From SLRI01 sp036796215 (GTDB taxonomy: Bacteria > Pseudomonadota > Alphaproteobacteria > Geminicoccales > Geminicoccaceae): a stretch of 26,394 bases of DNA. How positions within the stretch are numbered: position 1 is the stretch's first letter; each line of letters opens with the position of its first letter. The stretch lies in the NCBI GenBank assembly GCA_036796215.1, contig DAIRDJ010000049.1:1-26394 (forward strand), written 5' to 3'. The position numbers and the translations under genes were made by a program. The notes under the pieces were generated by a model. That model searched no databases. It had not been told where the DNA came from and saw only the letters and a program-made list of their open reading frames with translations. This document shows, piece by piece, positions 15,489 to 22,138 of the stretch.

Positions 15489-15669
15489 CGCGATCTCCAG
15501 TTGGGCGGGCCACTAACCCAGAGGTAATGCTTGCGGCCGGCACGGCCAGTGCCGATGATGGCTGGCGGTGCAATTTCCGGGCCGAGCGGGAGCGCAGGCT
15601 TGGCGATTCGCTGGACGAGGCTGCCACGTCCCGGCACATCCTCGCTGGCTCTTCGCGCAGCCTGTCGCC

Positions 15670-15675
15670 TATAGA
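15670..15675 (+). promoter_or_regulatory. Possible -10 element directly upstream of the AstE-like gene
   Basis: TATAGA (followed by AT) is one of the few AT-rich hexamers in this GC-rich gap. It ends eight bases before the GTG start at 15684, so a transcript starting at the usual distance would be leaderless or nearly so. No good -35 lies 16-18 bases upstream, and no Shine-Dalgarno precedes the GTG. Weak evidence. Confidence 0.25.
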
Positions 15676-15683
15676 ATGGCTTT

Positions 15684-16664
15684 GTGAGCATCGACGCCCG
15701 CCCGGCCCTGCCAGCCGCGCCACCACCGCTGATCGAGATCGTGCCGCCCGATCTCGGCCCGTTCGCGCGCGGCGATGCCGGGATCCCCTTCAGCCTGCGG
15801 CTGACCAGCGGCCGGCCGGGACCGACCGTGGTGATCAACGCGCTGATGCACGGCAATGAATTCTCGGGTGCCATCGCCTTGCTCGAGCTGCTCGATCGGC
15901 GGGTGCGGCCCGAGCGCGGCACGCTCTGGCTCACCTTCGCGAACGTTGCGGCCTTCGCCCGCTTCGACCCGCAGCGCCCGGCCGCCAGCCGCTTCGTCGA
16001 CGAGGACATGAACCGGCTCTGGCATCCGGCGATCCTCGATGCGCCGGCATCCACGGTCGAACGGCGACGGCTGCGCGAACTCTGGCCGTTGTTCCAGTCT
16101 GCCGACCACCTCTTGGACCTGCACTCAATGCAGACGGAGAGCCGGCCCCTGTTGCTCAGCGGCCTGGCAGCCAAGGGCCGGACCCTGGCGGCGGCGATGC
16201 GCTATCCGGCGATCGTCGTCGCCGATGCCGGGCACGGCAATGGCCGCCGGCTGATCGACGCCGAGCCGTTCGTCGACCCCCGCAAGCCCGGCCGCGCCGC
16301 GCTGCTCGAGGCCGGTCGGCACTGGAGTCGGCGCAGCGTCGCCGTCGCGCATGCCGCCTGCCTGCGCTTCCTCGAGGCGACAGGGTGTATCGGGATGCTG
16401 CAGTTCGGCCCGCTCCTGCCGCCTGGGCCTGCCCGCGCCCAGCAGCTGATCAGGGTAAGCAAGGCAATCGAGGTGGAGCACGAGCCCTTCACCTACACCC
16501 GGCCGGTCACCGGCCTGGAGGTGGTGCCCCGCGCCGGCACGGTGATCGCCACCGACGGCCCGAAGCCGATCAGGACACCCTTCGACAACTGCGTGCTGGT
16601 CATGCCCACACCGGCCCCGAGGCGCGGCCAGACGGCGGTGCGGCTCGGTCGCTTCGTCGGCTGA
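15684..16664 (+). CDS. Succinylglutamate desuccinylase/aspartoacylase family zinc hydrolase
   Basis: This is a zinc carboxypeptidase-fold amidohydrolase of the AstE/AspA group, which cleaves N-acyl amino acids. It has 326 residues from the GTG at 15684. Zinc ligands are His56 and Glu59 (MHGNEFSG) and His147 (LLDLHSMQ). The substrate-binding DMNRLW is at 108-113, and Glu209 in LLEAGRH matches the general-base glutamate (usually LECG(Q)H). A C-terminal beta domain (VEHEPFTYTRPVTGLEVV onward) is present, as expected for the family. There is no arginine-succinyltransferase operon around it, so the substrate remains unknown. It is divergent from the pseudoprotease and convergent with the large repeat protein. 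Confidence 0.87.
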   Translation: MSIDARPALPAAPPPLIEIVPPDLGPFARGDAGIPFSLRLTSGRPGPTVVINALMHGNEFSGAIALLELLDRRVRPERGTLWLTFANVAAFARFDPQRPAASRFVDEDMNRLWHPAILDAPASTVERRRLRELWPLFQSADHLLDLHSMQTESRPLLLSGLAAKGRTLAAAMRYPAIVVADAGHGNGRRLIDAEPFVDPRKPGRAALLEAGRHWSRRSVAVAHAACLRFLEATGCIGMLQFGPLLPPGPARAQQLIRVSKAIEVEHEPFTYTRPVTGLEVVPRAGTVIATDGPKPIRTPFDNCVLVMPTPAPRRGQTAVRLGRFVG

Positions 16665-16701
16665 TCGCGCCGGCGCCAAAGCCCGGCCGATCCGTGGCCG
16701 C

Positions 16702-19700
16702 TCAAAGCGACGGCATGTCGGCGATGGCACGGCGCATCGCCCGGGTATGGCTCGCAGCCTCGCCGAGAACCTCCGCGGCCTCGCCGCTGAAGCGGGCGGC
16801 ACCGGCCAAAAGGCCGAGCACCGCATTGTCGGCGGCCGTGGCCAGGCGATCCTCGTAGCGGACGCGGAGCCGCTCGCTCGCCGGATCGTCGCCGAGCTGC
16901 CGGGCGGCGGTTGCCGCCATCAGCACGATCTCGCTCGCCTCAGGGTCGAGCCTGCCCATCTCCGGCAGATCGGCCTCGATCGAGGCCGTGGTCGCCAAGA
17001 CGGCGGCCCAATCCTCTGAATCGAAAGCCTGCCGCGCCCGGTCGCGCAGCGCCGCCCGAGGGGCCTCGGCCTCGCCCACCATCGACGTCGCACCGGCGGA
17101 TCCGCCGCTTGTGCCGATCCTTGCAAAGAGCTCGCGCCGAGCGGCGGCCAGCGGCTCGTCGATCGCGGCGATCGGCGTGCTGTCGACGAGCGCTGCCATG
17201 GCCGCCCGGCCGTCACCGGTGCGCGCAAGATGGCGCGCCAGAGCATAGCCGAGGGCGGCCCGGCCGGCATCGCGCTCGTTGCTCTGCGCCAACCGCGAGC
17301 GCAGGATGTCGATCACGGCCGCATCGAGACCGAGCTCGCCCAGCGCGTCGGCGAGGCTGGCGACCTTGCCGTCACCATCCGGTCCGGGCGGGACGAGTTC
17401 GGCATAGCGACGGTAGAGCAACAAGGTCTCGGTCGCACTGCGCTGGCCGGCGGCGAGGTCCGCAAAGAGGCCATCGACGATCTCGGCCATGTCGCCCGCA
17501 ATCAGGGCCGCGATCTCGGCCGGCGGCTGGCCGGCGAGGGCATCCTGCAGGCTTGCGAGCGCGGCCTCGATCCGTCCCGCCGAGTGCTGCAGGGCGGCGA
17601 GGCGGCGGCGGCTGCCGACCTCGTCGCGCTGGCCGCGCCAATGCACGCTGTCGGCCACCAGCTGGGCGATGGCGTCATCGGTGTCGATCCGCCCGTTCTC
17701 GAGGTCGGAGAACGTCAGGGACATGACCGCCCGCGAGCGCGCCTCGGGCGAGCCTTGCTGCAGGAGGTGGCGCCAGATCGTGCGGGCCTCGTCGACCGCC
17801 CCGTCGCGCTCGAGGGCCATGGCCTCGAGCGCGCGCAGGCGTTCCGCCGCGGCCGCCGCCAGCGGCAGCCCTGCCAGTCGGTCGAGCAGGGCCACGGCCT
17901 CGTCGATGCGCCCGGTCTGCAGCAGCAGCAGCGCCCCGTGCTCGGTAAGGCTCGCCTGGCTGGCCGCCGGGTAGCCCTCGAGCCAGGGCTCGCCACGTTG
18001 CCAATGCGGCAGGGCCTCGTCCCATCGCTCGAGGGCGGCGAGCGTGGCCCCGCGCCAAAGGGCCGTCTCGTCGTCCGCCTCGAGCTCGGCCATGGCGAGA
18101 TGGTCGAGGGCTGCGGCATAGCGGCCAGCGAGGAAGGCCGCGGCTCCATTGAGCGCTGCTGCCGCTGTCGAGGGGGCCTGGAGTGGGCTCGGTGCCGGTG
18201 CCGTGGCGAGGATCGCTGCGGCTTCGGGGCCGAGCCCCCGGGCGATGTGCAGCCGGGCGAGCTCGAGGGCGAGCTCCAGTGGCGCCGTCCGCCCGGCTGC
18301 TTCCGCTGCCTCGAGCAGGGCACTGCGCTGCTCCAGGAACCCGCGCCCGGGACCGGTCCGAAAGCGGGCGAGATCGAGTGGTCCTGGTCGGCCGGGCTCG
18401 GCCCCGGTCGCCGCCGCCGGCGCTTCGCCTGCCGGGCTGACGCTGCCGGTCTCCCCGATGGCGGCGGGCGGCTCGGGCCCGGGCTCCGCCGCTGTGGATG
18501 CAAGCTCGATCGCTTGTTCGGGCCTAGCGTTTGGCTCGCCTGGGCCGTTGTCGGCCGTGTCTGTCCCGGTCCCGGCCGCATCGTCCAGCTGATCGAGGGC
18601 CAACGGCAGCGCGTCGAGCAGCGGCGCCGGCAGGGCCGGCCCGTTTTCCACCATGCGGACGACACCATCGTGGGGGCCGAAATAGAGGCCGGTCGACGTC
18701 CAGACCGGGCGGCGGGCCGGCTCAACGAGCTGCTGCCAGACGGCACCCTGGGCTGCCGGCAGGAGCCGCAGGCCGATGAACCGGGCGGGATCGGCAACGG
18801 CGCCGATCGGCTCGAGCGCCATGCCGATGCCGATCCGATCGCCGACGATGGGGTCGGTGAGCGACACCATGGCATCGAGGCTCGCCAGCAGCAGCCCGGG
18901 CACCGCCGGCTGGGCCTGCAATGCCGCCGTCGCCGGCGACCGGTCGCTTGCGTCGAGGTCTCTGGCGCGTAGGTCGCTGGCGTTCAGGGCAATCCGCCAG
19001 GTGCCGTCAGTCCGGTCGACCACGATCTCCGGGGCGTCGGTGAGCCCGAGCCGGATCAGGGTTGCCTCGGGGTGGTTTTCTTCGCGGACCGAATCGATGA
19101 ACCGCCGGGCAGCCGGCGTGAAGGTCTCGGGCGCGAGCTCGATGCCGGCACTGTCGGCGGCGAAGGCCACCCAGAGCTGGGCACCCCTGACGAACACCGC
19201 CGCCGGCACGGGCTCGGGCCAGGTGAAGCGCAGCTCGATCGCATCGTCACCGAGCCGCTCGGCATCGATCGCCAGTGGCGCCGGGGCAGGTGCCGTCCAT
19301 GGCACAGGCACCTCAGCCAGGTTCGAAGGCAGCGCCAGCTGGTCGGTCGCACGCGTGGTCTCGGCCCCCAGGGTCGAGGGCTGGTCGATGGCCGAGGGTG
19401 CGCCCGGCTTCGGCTGTGGCGGCTGGACGCCGGGCGAGGTCACGGTCGTGGTGGAGGCGGTCAGGCGATCCGACGGCGGCGACCTCGGGCGATCGGTACC
19501 CGGGTAGATGTCGAGCACCTGACGATCGGGCCCGGCGAAAAGCGGCCGAACGCTCGCCCCCGGCGCCAGATCGACGAAGAGCTGATGCCCCGCCGCTCGC
19601 AGCCGCTCGATCCCGCCGACGCCTTCGAGCCGGGCGCGGTCGGCGGGCCCGAGCGTGCCGGGCAGGGTCAGGGTCAGCCGGGCACCCGCCTGGTGCTGGC

Positions 19701-20154
19701 GGACCGCGTGCTCGGGGACCGGCTCGAGCACGACGCGCTCGAACTCGGCGTGGCGCCCGAGCCTGAGGCCGAGCGTCGCCGCATCACGCGGGACGAGCGC
19801 CACCCGGAGCGAGCGGTCATCCAGGATCGCCGTCTCGATGACGATGCCGGCTCTGGTGTCGAGCTCGAGGATCGTCGCCGTCTCGTTCAGCCTTGCGCCT
19901 TGGACGAGGGGGTGGAGACCCGCCGCGCGCGCGAGGACGTCGTCGGGAAACGGGTGGCTCGCCTGGATCTCGACACGCTGGCCATGCGCCTCGGCGATGA
20001 CCGCAACGGGCATCGGCCAGTCGACCGCGAGGCTGCCGAAGCCATCCTCCTGCGCCGCCGTGCTGGTCGCGGCGCTGGCCGGCACTGCCAGGAGAAGCAG
20101 CAGGAGGCCGAGCCCGAGCCCAAACCCGAGCCTAGTTGCGCGGCAGCGTCTCAT
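16702..20154 (-). CDS. Large exported helical-repeat (TPR-like) protein
   Basis: This 1150-residue protein has a clear signal peptide (RRCRATRLGFGLG, then a leucine run, with cleavage near ASA at about 28), so it is periplasmic or outer-membrane associated. The layout read by eye has five parts: a beta-rich region (about 38-225); a Pro/Thr-rich linker; a second beta-rich region (about 285-395) that repeats the WPxPVxV...VE(I/L)...F theme, resembling AMIN-like domains; an acidic Pro/Ala linker (about 530-600); and a long alpha-helical half (about 610-1150) with TPR-like pairs such as AAFLAGRYAAALDHLAMAEL and GALLLLQTGRIDEAVALLDR. The ATG overlaps the stop of the upstream MotB-like gene (ATGA). 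I do not recognise a named protein. The operon context suggests a periplasmic partner of a MotB-like complex. Confidence 0.85.
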   Translation of the reverse strand: MRRCRATRLGFGLGLGLLLLLLAVPASAATSTAAQEDGFGSLAVDWPMPVAVIAEAHGQRVEIQASHPFPDDVLARAAGLHPLVQGARLNETATILELDTRAGIVIETAILDDRSLRVALVPRDAATLGLRLGRHAEFERVVLEPVPEHAVRQHQAGARLTLTLPGTLGPADRARLEGVGGIERLRAAGHQLFVDLAPGASVRPLFAGPDRQVLDIYPGTDRPRSPPSDRLTASTTTVTSPGVQPPQPKPGAPSAIDQPSTLGAETTRATDQLALPSNLAEVPVPWTAPAPAPLAIDAERLGDDAIELRFTWPEPVPAAVFVRGAQLWVAFAADSAGIELAPETFTPAARRFIDSVREENHPEATLIRLGLTDAPEIVVDRTDGTWRIALNASDLRARDLDASDRSPATAALQAQPAVPGLLLASLDAMVSLTDPIVGDRIGIGMALEPIGAVADPARFIGLRLLPAAQGAVWQQLVEPARRPVWTSTGLYFGPHDGVVRMVENGPALPAPLLDALPLALDQLDDAAGTGTDTADNGPGEPNARPEQAIELASTAAEPGPEPPAAIGETGSVSPAGEAPAAATGAEPGRPGPLDLARFRTGPGRGFLEQRSALLEAAEAAGRTAPLELALELARLHIARGLGPEAAAILATAPAPSPLQAPSTAAAALNGAAAFLAGRYAAALDHLAMAELEADDETALWRGATLAALERWDEALPHWQRGEPWLEGYPAASQASLTEHGALLLLQTGRIDEAVALLDRLAGLPLAAAAAERLRALEAMALERDGAVDEARTIWRHLLQQGSPEARSRAVMSLTFSDLENGRIDTDDAIAQLVADSVHWRGQRDEVGSRRRLAALQHSAGRIEAALASLQDALAGQPPAEIAALIAGDMAEIVDGLFADLAAGQRSATETLLLYRRYAELVPPGPDGDGKVASLADALGELGLDAAVIDILRSRLAQSNERDAGRAALGYALARHLARTGDGRAAMAALVDSTPIAAIDEPLAAARRELFARIGTSGGSAGATSMVGEAEAPRAALRDRARQAFDSEDWAAVLATTASIEADLPEMGRLDPEASEIVLMAATAARQLGDDPASERLRVRYEDRLATAADNAVLGLLAGAARFSGEAAEVLGEAASHTRAMRRAIADMPSL

Positions 20155-20795
20155 GGCTCGGTTGCCGCCGTCGCCGGGACTTGCGCGGGTCGGGCATTGA
20201 GCGCCGCATAGGCGGCGGGCAGGCGGCCGTCCGCCACGCCTCCGCGTGAAGCGGCGGCGAAGGTGGTCTCGTTGAGCGTGAGGCCGGTGGTCTCGCCGAG
20301 CCAGGCCCGGATCGCCAGGGTGCGCTCCAGGTTTCGCTCGATCCCGTGCTCCGGCGATGCCGGGAGATCGAGAGCGAGGTCCAAGTCGAAGCGCCGGGCG
20401 AGGAAGGCCAGGGCCAGCAGCAGCTCGCGCGATGCAGCACCCGCTGCATCGCTGCTGCTCTCGACCTCACCGGGCAGCCGCATGACGAGGCGGGTGTCGT
20501 CGTGCCAGATGGCGTCGTCCGCCAGCCTCTCCCGGCTGTTCGCCTCGATGATCGCTGCCAGATAGGCGAAGGTGGGGCTCGATGCCCGTTCCTGCTCCTG
20601 GGTGCTGAGCTGGCTCGGCGACAAGGCTTCGAGTGGTGCCACCGCCTCGGGTTGCCTCAGCGTCGGGGTCGGCTCGGTCGGGACCAGCTCGCGCATCGAG
20701 AAGCTCAAGACGAAAAACGCGAGCATCAGCGCCACGATATCGGCCAGCATGATGGTCCAGGCACCAGAAGCGGGCGTTCGGGCGTCAACCGGCAT
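20151..20795 (-). CDS. MotB-like protein 2, channel aspartate retained
   Basis: This is a single-pass membrane protein of 214 residues. Its N-terminal helix is MotB-like: AWTIMLADIVALMLAFFVLS aligns with the E. coli MotB helix, with Asp19 seven residues before AFF, exactly the spacing of the proton-binding Asp32 to its AFF. The periplasmic part has a Pro/Ser linker and a C-terminal region (about 115-200). That region has an OmpA-like flavour: NLERTLAIRAWLGETTGL resembles the LSxxRAxxVxxxL helix, but the canonical peptidoglycan-binding NxxLSxxRA motif is degenerate. The start at ATG 20795 is chosen because it places the helix near residue 13 and GGGGACGAG precedes it. It overlaps the previous gene by 11 bases and the next by 4. 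The ATG at 20855 is less likely. Confidence 0.75.
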   Translation of the reverse strand: MPVDARTPASGAWTIMLADIVALMLAFFVLSFSMRELVPTEPTPTLRQPEAVAPLEALSPSQLSTQEQERASSPTFAYLAAIIEANSRERLADDAIWHDDTRLVMRLPGEVESSSDAAGAASRELLLALAFLARRFDLDLALDLPASPEHGIERNLERTLAIRAWLGETTGLTLNETTFAAASRGGVADGRLPAAYAALNARPAQVPATAATEP

Positions 20796-21531
20796 GCTCG
20801 TCCCCGGCGCGGATCGCAAACCGCCATATGCCGTCCGGCAGGCCCGAAAGGCCAAGGCGCAGACGGGCCGGCTCGAGGGCCGTGTCGGCGAAGACGGCTT
20901 CGAGTGTCCGCAAGCGGGCAGCCGTCAGCGTGCTCGTCGCCGCGGGCCAGGTCGTCGTGATCACCAGGACACTGGCCCGACCGGCGTCGTGCTCGGCAAG
21001 GGCACTGCCCAGCCGATGGAACAGGACCAGGCGGTCGCGAACGATGGCAGCACCCGCCGGCGCGAAGAGCGCCGCCTCGTCGAGATCGAAGGCGAAGAGC
21101 GCGCCTGGAACCTCGACCGGGCCGCCGCTGATCGGCAAATGACCCACCAGCCGCCGCCTGAGCAGGGTGGCGGGATCGAATGCCCTTGCGGCGATGCTGA
21201 GCGTTTCATCGCCCAATTGCTCGGTCGTGGCGGCAAAGCGAAGCGCCAACGAATCCAGAATCGGCGCACTCCGCTCCAGGCTGGGCTCGGATCGACTGTG
21301 CAAGAGGACAAAGAAGGCCAGGAGGATCAACATGAGCTTGAGCATCCCGTCGGCGCCTGTGGGAAAGCTCGGGGCCCGCCCGTTGCGCTCGGGTGCGGCG
21401 CCGCATCGGTGGTGAGCGCCTCGGGCAGGTGCCCCTTGCAGCCGGGACGCGTCGGCGAGGCCGGCCGGGTCGGCGATCGCTCCTGGCGCCGGGTCGTTGC
21501 CTGGCTGTGTGTCCACGAGCCCTGGCATCAC
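20785..21531 (-). CDS. MotB-like protein 1, lysine at the channel position
   Basis: This is a single-pass membrane protein of up to 248 residues. The helix MLKLMLILLAFFVLLHSRSE (about 63-82) shares the AFFVL core and position with MotB proteins. However, the residue seven before AFF is Lys65, where MotB has its essential Asp, so it cannot carry protons by that route. The rest is periplasmic, ending with a beta/alpha region (RASVLVITTTWPAA, TAARLRTLEAVF, LEPARLRLGLSG) that looks like a reduced OmpA-type domain. The start is uncertain. GTG 21531, followed by ATG 21528, has GGAG eight bases upstream but gives a 60-residue Pro/Ala-rich leader. ATG 21345 would start right at the helix (186 residues) with no good ribosome site. 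Confidence 0.65.
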   Translation of the reverse strand: MMPGLVDTQPGNDPAPGAIADPAGLADASRLQGAPARGAHHRCGAAPERNGRAPSFPTGADGMLKLMLILLAFFVLLHSRSEPSLERSAPILDSLALRFAATTEQLGDETLSIAARAFDPATLLRRRLVGHLPISGGPVEVPGALFAFDLDEAALFAPAGAAIVRDRLVLFHRLGSALAEHDAGRASVLVITTTWPAATSTLTAARLRTLEAVFADTALEPARLRLGLSGLPDGIWRFAIRAGDEHAG

Positions 21532-21604
21532 GACACCGGCTCCGGGCCTGTCACGGCTCGGGCAATCTGGCTCCCGGGTGGCACGTGGGACCGCACGACT
21601 GCGC

Positions 21605-21991
21605 TCAGGCGGCGCCCAGCACGGCCGAAATCTTGGTCTTCAGGGTCTCGGCATTGAAGGGCTTGACGATGTAGTTGTCCACCCCGGCTTCCTTGGCCGC
21701 GATCACGTTCTCGGTCTTGCTCTCGGCGGTGATCATGATGAACGGCAGGCGCTTCAGCACCGGATCGGCGCGCACCTCGTGCAGCAGCTCGAGGCCGGTC
21801 ATCGGCTGCATGTTCCAGTCGGAGATCACGAGACCGAAGGTCTTGTCGCGCAGCTTCTGCAGGGCCTCGCTGCCATCGGTGGCCTCGTCGACATTGGTCA
21901 GGCCCGCCTGCTTCAAGAGGTTGCGGACGATCCGCAGCATCGTCCTGTAGTCGTCGACGATCAGGATCGGCAGGTTGGGATCGAGGGCCAT
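21605..21991 (-). CDS. cheY: CheY-like single-domain response regulator
   Basis: This is a stand-alone receiver domain of 128 residues with no output domain, acting by protein-protein interaction, classically at the flagellar switch. The start is ATG 21991, eight bases after GGAG; an in-frame upstream start at 22033 is unsupported. The acidic pocket is Asp13/Asp14, the phospho-acceptor Asp58 (ISDWNM), Thr87 (ITAES), Tyr106 (NYIVKPF) and Lys109. The sequence is the typical alphaproteobacterial CheY style (VDDYRTMLRIVRNLLKQ, TAESKTENVIAAKEAGVDN). It lies 73 bases before the MotB-like gene pair in the same direction and 147 bases after fdsA. It is therefore probably the first gene of the motility-like operon, with its promoter in 21992-22138. 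Confidence 0.93.
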   Translation of the reverse strand: MALDPNLPILIVDDYRTMLRIVRNLLKQAGLTNVDEATDGSEALQKLRDKTFGLVISDWNMQPMTGLELLHEVRADPVLKRLPFIMITAESKTENVIAAKEAGVDNYIVKPFNAETLKTKISAVLGAA

Positions 21992-22138
21992 CGCGTGGTC
22001 TCCGGGCGCAGCAGGGGGCGGTCGGCCGAGCAACAGCGGGGCCGTCCGTCACCACCGACGAACATCGCCTGAGACTAGCGCCGATTCCTTTCGATTCTCT
22101 TAACGCTCCGCACAGCGCTGCGGCTTGCGGTGGCGCGA

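Noticed and set aside
17230..18972. A 580-codon plus-strand frame within the large repeat protein.
   Set aside because: It is antisense to a signal-peptide-bearing protein linked to its neighbours by ATGA overlap; the antisense product is Arg/Gly-rich without motifs.
16702..21531. A Zorya-type defence system, because of MotB-like proteins next to a very large protein.
   Set aside because: Zorya needs a ZorA (MotA-like) channel and ZorC/D or ZorE proteins; none is present, the large protein is exported, and cheY is adjacent.
22108..22123. A hairpin CCGCA...TGCGG as fdsA terminator.
   Set aside because: The stem is only five bases and no T-tract follows on the minus strand.
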